Of a stretch of DNA of 52,820 nt, positions 16,623-25,379 are shown piece after piece. The notes under the pieces were generated by a model. The model searched no databases. It was not told the origin of the DNA and saw only the letters and a list, made by a program, of their open reading frames with translations. The translations under genes and the position numbers were made by a program. The DNA is taken from NCBI GenBank assembly GCA_031259845.1, contig JAIRKZ010000001.1, positions 1 through 52,820 of the forward strand, read 5' to 3'. This stretch comes from Tannerellaceae bacterium. Lineage in GTDB: Bacteria; Bacteroidota; Bacteroidia; Bacteroidales; Tannerellaceae. Position 1 is the first letter of the stretch. Every line of letters starts with the position of its first letter.

Positions 16623-17567
16623 TTGGAACGGATACTCTTCCCTGAAATAGGTTTCTATATGCCGTTTTCTTTTGGCCTCAAGGATTTCGTCTATCGCAAT
16701 TAAGATACCTGTTTCTTCCACATCGCCAAATTCGCGATTGACGGCTGTTCCGAAAGTCCGCATTTTAGGAGAAAGGCTCATATAGGCGCTTACCAAAGGG
16801 GGAACGTTGATTTTCAGTTTGCGCACTTCCATATTCAATGCCTTATAATTCTCTTTATAGTTACCGGAATTAAACAGCATATCCATCTGATTCAAGTCCG
16901 GATGTGTTTCCAGCGGGCAAATAGGGGTAATAAGCTTATCCGGGTCGGGGAAATGAACGGAAAGAAAATGCAAAATCATATCCCTGGCATGCGGGTTGTA
17001 TGTATTATACATCGTTACTTTGCCAAAATAGTATTGAAGCGTAGGCTCTAATACAGACAAAGCGCCTAAGCCATCCCACAAATTATCAAGCACAAAAACA
17101 CCTTTACTGCTACTCTCGCGCGTTGCCTGAAATTCGAGCGTTACGAAAGAACGGCCCAGCTCCACCGTATAGGGAAGATAATCCTTTATGAATGTGTCGG
17201 AGAAATGAAAGAGGTGGGCCGTAGCTAAAACAGGCTTGCCGGCGTCGTCAAACCTTACGTCTGCCCCACACAGGAAACGGTATCCGCCCAGGATGATTTC
17301 TTCTTCCGGGCTCCAGACTATCAATTGGCGGTAAGCGCCTTCCATGGTATCAAATTCGTCAATATCAACGGACTTCCCCGTCCCTCCGCCGTAATAGCGG
17401 AAAGCCAGCTCACGCAAGCGTCCGATTTCCTGCATTATATTAGGCGAATCGTGTGCGGTAGTGATATAAATCTCGTTATTGGATTTATTCGTTCTTCGTA
17501 AAAGTTTGTCCGGGGTTAATTCTGCTTTAAGCAGTGTGCGATTAACAGGTTTAATTACTTCTTGCAT
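16605..17567 (-). CDS. GNAT-type N-acyltransferase of glycine/ornithine lipid synthesis (GlsB/OlsB-like)
   Basis: Transfers a 3-hydroxyacyl chain to an amino acid (glycine in Bacteroides), the first step of the phosphorus-free glycine lipids. The hemolysin-like acyltransferase region covers about residues 30-190: EIGRLRELAFRYYGGGTG, DEFDTMEGAYRQLIVW, EIILGGYRFLCGAD, ELGRSFVTLEFQ. The tail ends with EAKRKRHIETYFREEYPF. I prefer the ATG at 17567 (MQEVIKPVNRT), 13 bp after the upstream gene's stop; an in-frame ATG at 17597 would overlap that gene by 17 bp. Paired with a GlsA/OlsA-like O-acyltransferase immediately upstream, as in Bacteroides glycine-lipid loci. The amino-acid acceptor is inferred from this taxonomic pattern. 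Confidence 0.82.
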   Translation of the reverse strand: MQEVIKPVNRTLLKAELTPDKLLRRTNKSNNEIYITTAHDSPNIMQEIGRLRELAFRYYGGGTGKSVDIDEFDTMEGAYRQLIVWSPEEEIILGGYRFLCGADVRFDDAGKPVLATAHLFHFSDTFIKDYLPYTVELGRSFVTLEFQATRESSSKGVFVLDNLWDGLGALSVLEPTLQYYFGKVTMYNTYNPHARDMILHFLSVHFPDPDKLITPICPLETHPDLNQMDMLFNSGNYKENYKALNMEVRKLKINVPPLVSAYMSLSPKMRTFGTAVNREFGDVEETGILIAIDEILEAKRKRHIETYFREEYPFQPLLKG

Positions 17568-17580
17568 ATACGTGTTTCTT

Positions 17581-18408
17581 TTATTTTCTAAGTGCATAAG
17601 ATGTATTGCGAACCCATCCGGCCCATTCAGTCATGGATTTACCCGCATCGAATGTTTGCCAGGGAATCGGTTTGCCAAAATATATATGATACGTAGAGCG
17701 CTTGCTCTTAAATAATTCATCGGATAAATAAAGCATTTCAACATTCACTTTCAGGCCCAGCCCGGTACGGATATTGGCCAAGCGATAAAAGAACTCGGAA
17801 TTCCTTCCCTCAAAATAGACGGGTATAACATCGCGTTTATAGGCTACGGCTTTCCGGATAAACGACTTTTTCCATTCCAAATCCGTTATTTCCCCTTTTA
17901 TTTTCCGCGAACACAGCCCGGCAGGAAAAGTAATAATTTGATTACCGGAAGCATAGGCTTCGTCGGTTAATACAGCCGTTTGCTTCGCCTGCTTGCCATG
18001 CTTATTGACCGGAATAAAGATAGAACGCAAATTAGGGATGAATAAAAGGAGGTCGTTCACCAGGTAACGGATATTCCCGTTAAACCGCTGCCCCAGAAGA
18101 GCAGACAGGCAGATGCCATCCAGTCCGCCCAAGGGGTGATTAGAGGCAAACACATAACGCCCCGTATCCGGAATATTTTCCACGCCGTCCGTTATCAATG
18201 TCAGGCAGAAGTAATCAAGAAGTTCTGCCATGAAATCCACGCCTTCCTTATCGTGATAACGATTCAGTATATAATTCAGTTCGTCCTGATGTACGATACG
18301 AATCAAATAATTAATGATAAAATCCGGCAACATCTTCGCCAAAGAAGGATTTTTCTCCCGAAGCACCTGCCGGAGATCAATGAATTGAGTCATTTTATCC
18401 CTTACCAT
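17581..18408 (-). CDS. 1-acyl-glycerophosphate-acyltransferase-like O-acyltransferase (GlsA/OlsA-like)
   Basis: Adds the second acyl chain to the monoacyl amino acid made by the neighbouring N-acyltransferase, completing a glycine- or ornithine-type lipid. PlsC-like motifs are present: ASNHPLGGLDG (the His...Asp catalytic motif in the form usual for this subgroup), IRSIFIPVNK, and TFPAGLCSRK as the third block. It is 275 residues and probably peripheral to the inner membrane. A second possible start lies at 18393 (MTQFIDLR). First gene of a two-gene operon. Confidence 0.82.
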   Translation of the reverse strand: MVRDKMTQFIDLRQVLREKNPSLAKMLPDFIINYLIRIVHQDELNYILNRYHDKEGVDFMAELLDYFCLTLITDGVENIPDTGRYVFASNHPLGGLDGICLSALLGQRFNGNIRYLVNDLLLFIPNLRSIFIPVNKHGKQAKQTAVLTDEAYASGNQIITFPAGLCSRKIKGEITDLEWKKSFIRKAVAYKRDVIPVYFEGRNSEFFYRLANIRTGLGLKVNVEMLYLSDELFKSKRSTYHIYFGKPIPWQTFDAGKSMTEWAGWVRNTSYALRK

Positions 18409-18454
18409 CCCACATTACTTAAATTATCATGCGGCAAAGATAAGAGATATAATT

Positions 18455-19582
18455 TTAAATAACACCTTTCGTAGAGGGTAATTCATAGTGGTAGATATCT
18501 CTGCGGATGGCCATTTTGATGCTGCGGGCCAGCGCTTTGAATATTCCTTCTATTTTGTGGTGTTCATTTTGGCCTGCGGCTTTGACGTGGAGGTTCATTC
18601 TGGCTGCGTCGCTGAGGCTTTTGAAAAAGTGGGAGAACATTTCCGTTGGCACATCGCCTACTTTTTCGCGTTTAAACTCCGCATCCCATACAAGCCAGGG
18701 GCGGCCGCCAAAGTCTAAGGCCACACTGCACAGGCAGTCATCCATGGGCAGCGTATAGCCATAGCGTTCGATTCCTCTTTTATCGCCCAGCGCCAGCAGT
18801 AAGGCTTCTCCCAGGGCGATGCCGGTATCTTCTATGGTGTGATGTTCGTCTACGTTTAAATCGCCGGCCACGCGGACTGTCAGGTTTATGCCGGAATGTT
18901 TTCCTATCTGGCAGAGCAGATGGTCAAAGAAGCCCAAGCCCGTAGAAACAGCCGTTTGTCCGTTGCCATCAAGGTTTATTTCTATGTAAATATCCGTTTC
19001 TTTGGTTGTCCGTTGAATCGTAGCGCGCCGTTCGCCGGCAAAAAGAAAGTCCGTTATCCTGTCCCAATCGCCGGTAATAAGGGCGGGCGACAGGTTTTTA
19101 CCGTATAGCTCCAGCTCTTCCTGCGCGCCTTCCGGGCTATGCAGCCAGATGCCTTTGCATCCCAAATTAGCGGCCAGTTCCATGTCTGTAAGCCGGTCTC
19201 CTATTACATAACTGTTTGCCAGGTCGTAATCGCCATTCATGTAGGGGGTAAACATACCGGTGCGGGGCTTCCGGCCGGGCGAATTATCTCCGGGGAGGGA
19301 ACGGTCTATCAGGATATTGTCGAAGGTGATGCCTTCGCCTTCCAGCGCCGCCAGCAGTTTGGTATGAGCCGGCCAGAATGTTTCTTCGGGAAATGAAGCC
19401 GTTCCCAATCCATCCTGATTGGTGGCCATGACAAACTCAAAATCCAGCTGTTTCCTGATAAAATACAGGTTGCGGAATATTTTGGGATAGAACTCCAGCT
19501 TTTCAAGGCTGTCAAGCTGGTAATCCAGCGGCGGTTCGAGCGCCAGGGTACCGTCCCGGTCGATAAAAAGAGCCCGTTTCAT
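18455..19582 (-). CDS. hisB: Bifunctional histidinol-phosphatase / imidazoleglycerol-phosphate dehydratase
   Basis: Two steps of histidine synthesis in one chain. Residues 1-165 are a HAD phosphatase: [12 protein letters not shown] near the start, ATNQDGLGT, and [14 protein letters not shown]. Residues about 175-375 are the dehydratase, with the metal-binding HHTIED and HHKIEG motifs and [17 protein letters not shown] start at 19582 ([12 protein letters not shown]), which overlaps the hisC stop by 4 bp (ATGA); a longer frame upstream only runs through hisC in another frame. Last gene of hisGDCB. Confidence 0.95.
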   Translation of the reverse strand: MKRALFIDRDGTLALEPPLDYQLDSLEKLEFYPKIFRNLYFIRKQLDFEFVMATNQDGLGTASFPEETFWPAHTKLLAALEGEGITFDNILIDRSLPGDNSPGRKPRTGMFTPYMNGDYDLANSYVIGDRLTDMELAANLGCKGIWLHSPEGAQEELELYGKNLSPALITGDWDRITDFLFAGERRATIQRTTKETDIYIEINLDGNGQTAVSTGLGFFDHLLCQIGKHSGINLTVRVAGDLNVDEHHTIEDTGIALGEALLLALGDKRGIERYGYTLPMDDCLCSVALDFGGRPWLVWDAEFKREKVGDVPTEMFSHFFKSLSDAARMNLHVKAAGQNEHHKIEGIFKALARSIKMAIRRDIYHYELPSTKGVI

Positions 19583-20616
19583 AATGTTCTTGTTTGAAGC
19601 GCTTTTATTAATAAGTTGTTTTGCTCCGGCGTGCCGATGGTGATGCGCAGGCAACCTTCGCATAAGGCCACCGTGTTCCGGTTACGTACAATGATTCCTT
19701 TGTTTGCCAGGTAATCGTATGTGGCATCCGGGTTGTCTACCTTTACCAGGATAAAATTGGCGTCCGACGGATAGACTTGCTGTACGAAAGGCAACTTCTG
19801 CAAGGCTGTTTCTACCAGGGTGCGTTCGTGCAGTATTCCGGACAGTTCCCTTTGCATCGCTTCCTGCCGGTTCAATAGCCTGAGCGCCCATTCCTGCGTT
19901 AGCTGGCTGACGTTGTAAGGATATTTAATCTTGTTCAATATATCTATAATCGCGGGCGATGCGTATGCCATACCCAGGCGGATACCTGCGCCTCCCCATG
20001 CTTTGGAAAGGGTTTGGAGAACGATGAGGTTAGGATAGCTCGCCAGCCCTCTCAGGAGTGAAGGAGAGGAAGCAAAGTCGATATAGGCTTCGTCTACCAC
20101 AACGAGGCCTTTGAAGTATTTCAGTATACGGAATATCTCCTCCCTTTCAAGCAGGTTGCCTGTTGGGTTATTAGGCGAACAGAGGTAGACCAGCTTGGTA
20201 TTACTGCCGGCGGCATCCAGCGCCGCGCCGGCATCCAGGCGGAAGCCGTCTGAAAGCGGCACCTTTACGCACGCTACATTATTTATATCAGCCGCCACCT
20301 CGTACATGCCGTATGAGGGAGTGATGGCTATCATATTGTCGGCGCCCGGTTCGCAGAAGGCCCGTATCAGCAGGTCGATAGCCTCGTCGCTCCCATTCCC
20401 CAGAAAGATATGCTCGCGGGCTATGTCTTTCAGTTCCGATATGCGGTCTTTCAGTTTCCACTGCAGAGGGTCGGGATAGCGGTTGTAAGGCTCGTTGTAG
20501 GGATTCTCATTGGCGTCCAGGAAAACGGATGCTTCCCCCCGGAACTCGTTCCGGGCAGACGAATAAGGCTTCAGGTTCCATATATTCGGGCGCACTAATT
20601 GTTTTAGATTTTTCAT
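19579..20616 (-). CDS. hisC: Histidinol-phosphate aminotransferase
   Basis: PLP aminotransferase converting imidazole-acetol phosphate to histidinol phosphate. Motifs: [18 protein letters not shown] (residues 32-49), [36 protein letters not shown], and the PLP lysine in [16 protein letters not shown]. Length 345 is normal. Overlaps hisD and hisB by 4 bp on either side, so translation is coupled through the operon. Confidence 0.95.
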   Translation of the reverse strand: MKNLKQLVRPNIWNLKPYSSARNEFRGEASVFLDANENPYNEPYNRYPDPLQWKLKDRISELKDIAREHIFLGNGSDEAIDLLIRAFCEPGADNMIAITPSYGMYEVAADINNVACVKVPLSDGFRLDAGAALDAAGSNTKLVYLCSPNNPTGNLLEREEIFRILKYFKGLVVVDEAYIDFASSPSLLRGLASYPNLIVLQTLSKAWGGAGIRLGMAYASPAIIDILNKIKYPYNVSQLTQEWALRLLNRQEAMQRELSGILHERTLVETALQKLPFVQQVYPSDANFILVKVDNPDATYDYLANKGIIVRNRNTVALCEGCLRITIGTPEQNNLLIKALQTRTL

Positions 20617-21893
20617 ATACTTTCCAGTCTTACTGTTACTGCATTGCGGTGAGCGTTTAACGCTTCGTGGCTTGCCATCACGCGGATGGTGTCGCCTAAT
20701 TGCCGTATCCCCCCGGAGGTAATCTCCTGGAAGGTTATTTTCTTGATAAAACTATCCAGGTTTACGCCGCTATACGCTTTGGCATACCCGTTTGTAGGCA
20801 ATGTATGATTCGTGCCCGAGGCATAATCGCCGGCGCTTTCGGGCGTATAAGCGCCCAGGAACACACTCCCGGCGTTTTTCACCTGTTCGCCTATATCCAT
20901 ATAGTCTTTTGTTTGGATAATCAGATGTTCGGGAGCGTAGAGATTGGTGAAATCTATCACCTCGCGATTGTCTTTCAGCACGATGATGCGGCTGTTTCCG
21001 AGCGCCCGGGCGATAATTTCCCGGCGTGGAAGTTCGGCCAGCTGTTCGTCGATGGCTTGCATTACATCTGTTACGATAGATTCGGCTGTGGTAAGTAATA
21101 GAGACTGGCTGTCGGCCCCATGTTCGGCCTGCGAAAGGAAATCGGCAGCGATAAAGACAGGATTGGCCGTTTCGTCTGCTATCACTTCTACTTCGGAAGG
21201 GCCGGCCGGCATGTCTATGGCCACGTCTTTCAGGGCTACTAACTGTTTGGCAGCCGTAACATACTGGTTGCCGGGGCCGAATATCTTATATACCCTGGGG
21301 ATAGACTCCGTGCCATAGGCCATAGCCCCTATTGCCTGTATGCCCCCTGCCTTGTATATTTTATCCACGCCCGCTGCCCTGGCGGCAAAGAGGATGGCCG
21401 GATGCACCTTGCCTTCCCTGTTGGGCGGCGTGCAGAGCGCTATCTCTTCGCAGCCCGCTATCCTGGCAGGGACGGCCAGCATGAGCGCCGTAGAGAACAG
21501 GGGGGCCGTTCCTCCCGGTATGTACAGGCCTACCTTTTCGATGGGAGCCGCCTTTTGCCAGCAAACCACCCCGGGGGCCGTTTCAATCCTTTGCCCGGTA
21601 AACCGCTGTGAAGCGTGGAACTTCTCTATATTATTCTTTGCTGCCAGGATAGCCCGTTTCAATTCATCGGGCACGAGGCTACAGGCCTCATCAGCCTCTT
21701 CTGCGGAGACTTGCAGGGACGGGAGCGACACCTTGTCGAACTTCTCGCCATACCGCTTTACAGCCGCATCGCCCTGTTCCCTTACTTCGTCCAGCACGGT
21801 TTGCACAATGCCAAACAAACCGGAAACGTCTAATGCCGGCCGCCGTATCAAAGCGTCCCATTCCTTACGGGCAGGATATTTGCATACTTTCAT
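20613..21893 (-). CDS. hisD: Histidinol dehydrogenase
   Basis: NAD-dependent, zinc-containing enzyme for the last two oxidations to histidine. Family signatures: GLYIPGGTAPLFSTALMLAVPA, FGPGNQYVTAAKQ, DMPAGPSEVEVIADE, FLSQAEHGADSQ (zinc ligands) and YAPEHLIIQT followed by GAYTPESAGDYASGTNHTLPT. Length 426 is standard. Coupled by 4-bp overlaps to hisG and hisC. Confidence 0.96.
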   Translation of the reverse strand: MKVCKYPARKEWDALIRRPALDVSGLFGIVQTVLDEVREQGDAAVKRYGEKFDKVSLPSLQVSAEEADEACSLVPDELKRAILAAKNNIEKFHASQRFTGQRIETAPGVVCWQKAAPIEKVGLYIPGGTAPLFSTALMLAVPARIAGCEEIALCTPPNREGKVHPAILFAARAAGVDKIYKAGGIQAIGAMAYGTESIPRVYKIFGPGNQYVTAAKQLVALKDVAIDMPAGPSEVEVIADETANPVFIAADFLSQAEHGADSQSLLLTTAESIVTDVMQAIDEQLAELPRREIIARALGNSRIIVLKDNREVIDFTNLYAPEHLIIQTKDYMDIGEQVKNAGSVFLGAYTPESAGDYASGTNHTLPTNGYAKAYSGVNLDSFIKKITFQEITSGGIRQLGDTIRVMASHEALNAHRNAVTVRLESI

Positions 21894-22741
21894 ACTATCA
21901 TTTTTTCAATTGGAATAATCAATATACCCTCGGCCCCCGAGGCTTTGAGCCTGCCGATAACCTCCCAGAAGTGCTGTTCCGTGATAACCGACTGCACAGA
22001 CACCCATCCCCCGTCGGCCAGCGGAGTGATGGTAGGGCTTTTCATGCCGGGCAATATCTTGATAATCTCGTCCAGCTTGTCTTTCGGAGCGTTAAGCAGC
22101 ACATACTTTTTCCCTTCGGCGGCCTGTATAGCCTCAAAGCGGAAAAGAAGCTCATCCAGTATCGCCTGCTTTTCCGCCGAAAGCTCCTTATTGGCTATCA
22201 GCAGGGCTTCGCTGTGCATCACTACTTCCACTTCCTTCAGGCGGTTGCCGGCCAATGTACTTCCCGAACTCACCAAATCAAAAATGGCGTCGGCCAGGCC
22301 AATCCCCGGCGCTATCTCCACCGAACCGCTGATGATATGCAGGTTTGCCTTCACATGCCGCTCCTCAAGGTAAGCGGCCAGTATCCCGGGGTAAGAAGTA
22401 GCTATCGTTTTCCCTTCAAACCATTCAATCCCCCCATATTCCTCATCCCTGGGAATAGCCAGCGACAAACGGCACTTACTGAACCCAAGCCGCCTGGCCA
22501 GCCTTGCCCCGGCTCCCTTTTCCACATATTCGTTTTCGCCCACAATACCCACGTCGGCCACCCCGCCGGCCACCGACTGGGGAATATCGTCATCGCGCAG
22601 GAAAAGCGCCTCTACCGGAAACCCCTTGGCCGATAAAAGCAAGATACGCTTGCCCCGGTTTAACTTAATCCCCGCCTCTTCGAGCAAGAGCATCGTCTCA
22701 TCGTATAAACGCCCTTTTGACTGTACAGCAATTCGCAACAT
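21890..22741 (-). CDS. hisG: ATP phosphoribosyltransferase (long form)
   Basis: First and feedback-controlled step of histidine synthesis. LRIAVQSKGRLYDETMLLLEEAG opens the catalytic domain, and SGSVEIAPGIGLADAIFDLVSSG is the PRPP-binding region. The C-terminal 75 residues or so (KYVLLNAPKDKLDEI to VITEQHFWEVI) form the ACT-like regulatory domain, so this is the long HisG that works without HisZ. First structural gene behind a leader-peptide attenuator, 30 bp after the terminator hairpin. Confidence 0.96.
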   Translation of the reverse strand: MLRIAVQSKGRLYDETMLLLEEAGIKLNRGKRILLLSAKGFPVEALFLRDDDIPQSVAGGVADVGIVGENEYVEKGAGARLARRLGFSKCRLSLAIPRDEEYGGIEWFEGKTIATSYPGILAAYLEERHVKANLHIISGSVEIAPGIGLADAIFDLVSSGSTLAGNRLKEVEVVMHSEALLIANKELSAEKQAILDELLFRFEAIQAAEGKKYVLLNAPKDKLDEIIKILPGMKSPTITPLADGGWVSVQSVITEQHFWEVIGRLKASGAEGILIIPIEKMIV

Positions 22742-22771
22742 AATGACCCCTTAACATTTAATTTAATTAAT

Positions 22772-22803
22772 AAAAAAAGCTCACCGTAAAAAAACGGCAA
22801 GCT
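22772..22803 (-). terminator. Attenuator terminator of the hisGDCB operon
   Basis: On the minus strand AGCTTGCCGT (22794-22803) pairs with ACGGTGAGCT (22778-22787) over ten positions including two G-U pairs, with a six-T loop, and is followed by a run of T (22772-22777). It ends 30 bp before hisG. Its 5' arm can pair instead with GGCGGGCT at 22839-22846, just past the leader-peptide stop, giving a competing antiterminator. Confidence 0.82.
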
Positions 22804-22838
22804 CCCTGTTCCTCTCTGATATACGCCACATACACCTC

Positions 22839-22846
22839 AGCCCGCC
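22839..22846 (-). promoter_or_regulatory. Antiterminator arm of the his leader
   Basis: GGCGGGCT on the minus strand can pair with AGCTTGCC (22796-22803), the 5' arm of the attenuator, over eight positions including two G-U pairs. It begins 3 nt after the leader-peptide stop codon, so a ribosome resting at the stop would cover it while one stalled at the His codons would not. Confidence 0.65.
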
Positions 22847-22849
22847 GAA

Positions 22850-22900
22850 CTACCGCCCTTTGTTGCAATGATGATGATGATGTAGCCTGTTTCCTTTCAT
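22850..22900 (-). CDS. hisL: Histidine operon leader peptide (HisL-like, 16 residues)
   Basis: A short frame ATG...TAG encoding MKGNRLHHHHHCNKGR. It has five consecutive His codons (22868-22882), all CAT. It lies between a good promoter (TAGCTTTG at 22921-22928) and the attenuator hairpin before hisG. When charged His-tRNA is scarce the ribosome should stall on the His codons and leave the antiterminator arm free. Five His codons in a row, the correct distance to the hairpin and a matching antiterminator make chance unlikely. An AAAGG-like sequence is not obvious ahead of the ATG; the leader RNA before it is short. Confidence 0.85.
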   Translation of the reverse strand: MKGNRLHHHHHCNKGR

Positions 22901-22920
22901 TTTTTCAATTATTTACGCCG

Positions 22921-22950
22921 CAAAGCTACAATAATTATTTATTTCGCCAA
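22921..22950 (-). promoter_or_regulatory. Promoter of the hisGDCB leader transcript
   Basis: On the minus strand TTG (22948-22950) and TAGCTTTG (22921-22928) are separated by exactly 19 nt, matching the Bacteroidota -33/-7 consensus. Transcription would begin near 22914, a short distance before the leader-peptide ATG at 22900. Confidence 0.75.
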
Positions 22951-23010
22951 TAAATCAAGACAACTATTTCAGCGCCTGCTAAAAAATTACGCAACCCCAG
23001 GCAAGAAAGC

Positions 23011-23033
23011 GCTTGGGCGCATCCCCCTCCCTG
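23011..23033 (-). repeat. 23-bp dispersed GC-rich motif, inverted copy
   Basis: The reverse complement, CAGGGAGGGGGATGCGCCCAAGC, is repeated at 1783-1806 with one extra A. A related TGCGCCCAAGC lies at 52544-52554. The surrounding 22951-23280 is GC-rich and without a credible gene. Confidence 0.6.
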
Positions 23034-23280
23034 GGTCAGGAGGCCGCCCTCTACGCCGCAAGCCCCTCCTCACCGGGGCAGAGGGCCAGCCTCTCCGCTG
23101 CAAGCCCCTTGCGCGGCCCATGCCAACAGGTCTTTCCCTGTTTCTGCGTCAATCGCCGGGCCTTTGCGTAAGGCCTTTTCCTCATCTCAGGCGAAGCGTA
23201 CATGTCAGCAAAGATTTGTAACAGAAAGTTCTTTAAAATATGACTTTACACACAAAACGATTGTACCTTTACCGCAGTAA

Positions 23281-23730
23281 ACCAAGCCCGGAAGATTGTA
23301 AATCGGGCACAAAGAATCGCAAATCAGGCCCGGAGAATTGCAAAGCAAGACTGGAAGATTGTAAATCAGGCCCGGAGAATTGCAAATCAAGCCCGGAGAA
23401 TCGCAAATCAGGCTTGGAGAATCGCAAATCAAGCCCGGAGAATCGTAAATCGGGCACGAAGAATCGCAAATCAAGCCCGGAGAATCGTAAATCAGGCATG
23501 AAGGATAGTAAATCAGGCGCGAAGGATAATAAATAAAGCATGAAGGATAGTAAATAAAGCATGAAGGATAGTAAATAAAGCATGAAGGATAGTAAATAAA
23601 GCGTGAAGGATAGTAAATAAAGCGTGAAGGATAGTAAATAAAGCGTGAAGGATAGTAAATCAGGCATGAAGGATAGTAAATAAAGCGTGAAGAATCGCAA
23701 AGCAGGCCAGGAGGATTGCAAAGCAGGCAT
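23281..23730 (+). repeat. 21-bp tandem repeat array (about 21 full units)
   Basis: Imperfect direct repeats with an exact 21-nt step. The first ten or so units follow AATCAAGCCCGGAGAATCGC (plus one base); the later ones follow AATAAAGCATGAAGGATAGT (plus one base), and one late unit (near 23677) reverts toward the first type. The block order suggests local amplification of variant units. Since 21 is a multiple of three, long frames run through on both strands (a Lys-Ser-rich heptad on plus, a Leu-Tyr-rich heptad on minus), but I do not call them genes. The array lies between the his leader and rpiA. The remaining 23731-23948 holds only the rpiA upstream region. Confidence 0.9.
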
Positions 23731-23911
23731 TAATTTTTAACCTTATGAGTGCAAAGAATGACTGGGCTGCAAGGGCTGGCGCTGCAAGGAGTGGAAAAAA
23801 GTATCTACTAATAATAAGGACTATGGATGGATGCGCAACGTATAATGACAGGGAACGGGTAAGTTGTCAAGAAATAGTTCTGCAAAAGTCTGTGTAATCC
23901 ACATAATGTTT

Positions 23912-23934
23912 ATTACTTTGCATCGTAAAGTAAT
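23912..23934 (+). promoter_or_regulatory. Inverted repeat and -7-like element before rpiA
   Basis: ATTACTTT (23912-23919) and AAAGTAAT (23927-23934) form a perfect 8-bp inverted repeat with 7 nt between. It overlaps TTACTTTG (23913-23920), one base off the TAnnTTTG consensus. It lies 14 bp before the rpiA ATG, so it could be an operator or a leader hairpin. Confidence 0.4.
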
Positions 23935-23948
23935 AAGAGACTAAACAA

Positions 23949-24650
23949 ATGGAGTGGAAGAATAATATACTAAACACGTTTCCCTGGGGGAAAAGCATTT
24001 CGCGGAGGGAGGAAAAAGAAATTATTGCCGGTAAAATAGCTTCCCTGGCTAATGATGGCGATGTAGTAGGCGTAGGGTCGGGCTCTACGTCTTACCTGGC
24101 TTTATTGGCGCTGGCCAAACGGATGAAGGAGGATGGTATACGGATTAAGGCTATCCCTACTTCGCTTGAAATTACAATTGCGTGTGTGCAACTGGGTATT
24201 CCGGTGGCAAGCCTGATGGAATATAAGCCGGACTGGGCGTTTGACGGGGCTGATGAGATAGACGGCCATTTAAGCCTGATAAAGGGCAGGGGAGGGGCCA
24301 TGTTTAAAGAGAAGTTATTGATTAATTCAAGCCCCAGGACTTATATTATTGCCGATTCGTCTAAAATGGTTTCGCGCTTAGGCAGTAATTTCCCGGTTCC
24401 GGTAGAGGTGTTCCCGCAGGCGCTCACCTGCGTGGGGCAGGCGCTTAACGAATTGTCGCCGCGCGAAGTAAGCCTCCGGATGGCGGGGGGCAAAGACGGC
24501 CCTGTTATTACGGAAAACGGGAACCTGATTCTTGACGTCTGGTTTGACGAGATACCCGGCACGATGGAACATGCCATCAAGTCTGTAACCGGCGTTATCG
24601 AAAGCGGGCTGTTTATAGGTTATGACGTAGAGGTGCTGATAAATCCCTGA
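23949..24650 (+). CDS. rpiA: Ribose-5-phosphate isomerase A
   Basis: Interconverts ribose 5-phosphate and ribulose 5-phosphate in the pentose phosphate pathway, supplying PRPP for histidine and nucleotides. Family motifs: VGVGSGSTSYLAL, AIPTSLEI, DWAFDGADEID (catalytic acid) and LIKGRGGAMFKEKLL. It is 233 residues and complete. Its 3' end overlaps the convergent nitroreductase gene by 31 bp. Confidence 0.95.
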   Translation: MEWKNNILNTFPWGKSISRREEKEIIAGKIASLANDGDVVGVGSGSTSYLALLALAKRMKEDGIRIKAIPTSLEITIACVQLGIPVASLMEYKPDWAFDGADEIDGHLSLIKGRGGAMFKEKLLINSSPRTYIIADSSKMVSRLGSNFPVPVEVFPQALTCVGQALNELSPREVSLRMAGGKDGPVITENGNLILDVWFDEIPGTMEHAIKSVTGVIESGLFIGYDVEVLINP

Positions 24651-25378
24651 TCTTTTAATACGCTGAGGAATGCTTCGGAGAAGTATTCGTTATTGCTCCT
24701 GGTGTAGCGTACGTCTGTGAATACCTGCGCAAGCGTATCCTTGTTATTTTCCTTTACATACTGTTTGTTGATACTTAGCTCTTCTTTTGCCCTGTACAAT
24801 GTGTCGATAGTATCGGGGGTGTAATCGGTGTAGGTTTCGTGGTGGACGATTGCTTGCAGGGGGAGGCGTTCCGGCTGTTCGGGCGTATGGGCAGGCCAGC
24901 CCACGGTGATGGTTGCTACGGGAACAACTAATTTGGGAAGCGAAAGGGCTTCTATAATCTTGCCTGCGTTATAGGTGGCCGTGCCGAGGTAACAAATGCC
25001 TAAGCCTTTTTCTTCGGCTGCGGTGCAAAAGGCCTGCGCAAATATAATGGCGTCAATCATTGCCGCTATAAAGGTTTGGAAGTTGTCAAATCCCGGTTGG
25101 GCATTCCGTTGTCTGGCCCATTTTACGAACCGGTTTGCATCGGCGCAGCAGGTGAGCGTTACGGGCGCCGCCGTGGCCATTGGCTGGTTAAAGTGGGCGG
25201 GGGCCATTTTCTCCTTGTTTGCCTGGCTGCGCGTGATTACTACGCTATACAGTTGCATATTGCCCGTATTGGACGCGCGCGCTGCCGTTTCCAGTAATTC
25301 ATTCAGTAAGGCGTCGGGTATATCCTGGCCGGTGTACTGGCGGATGGTTCTTCTTTGTTTCATCTGGTATGATGACAT
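24620..25378 (-). CDS. NfsA-like nitroreductase family protein
   Basis: FMN-dependent oxidoreductase fold of 252 residues, likely using NAD(P)H. The opening MKQRRTIRQYTGQDIPDALLNELLE and the segments AARASNTGNMQLYSVV, DAIIFAQAFCTAAEEKGLGICYLGT and VATITVGWPAHTPEQPERLPLQAIVHHETY are characteristic of the NfsA/FRP group. The natural substrate is unknown. The last 10 or so codons overlap the rpiA 3' end on the other strand. Last gene of a leftward run after the LOG-family gene (1 bp apart). Confidence 0.87.
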   Translation of the reverse strand: MSSYQMKQRRTIRQYTGQDIPDALLNELLETAARASNTGNMQLYSVVITRSQANKEKMAPAHFNQPMATAAPVTLTCCADANRFVKWARQRNAQPGFDNFQTFIAAMIDAIIFAQAFCTAAEEKGLGICYLGTATYNAGKIIEALSLPKLVVPVATITVGWPAHTPEQPERLPLQAIVHHETYTDYTPDTIDTLYRAKEELSINKQYVKENNKDTLAQVFTDVRYTRSNNEYFSEAFLSVLKDQGFISTSTS

Positions 25379-25379
25379 A

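Noticed and set aside
23240-23536. 98-codon plus-strand frame rich in Lys-Ser heptads
   Set aside because: It is the 21-bp array read in frame; the frame stops inside the array where the unit changes to AATAAA. No start signals, no domain.
23269-23730. 153-codon minus-strand frame rich in Leu-Tyr-Phe heptads
   Set aside because: Also produced by the 21-nt period. Low complexity, covers exactly the array, no signal peptide or promoter. A repeat protein cannot be fully excluded.
23281-23730. CRISPR array
   Set aside because: Units are contiguous 21-mers with no unique spacers, and there are no cas genes in the window.
23745-23897. 50-codon frame between the tandem array and rpiA
   Set aside because: Short, no recognisable motif or ribosome-binding context; taken as chance.
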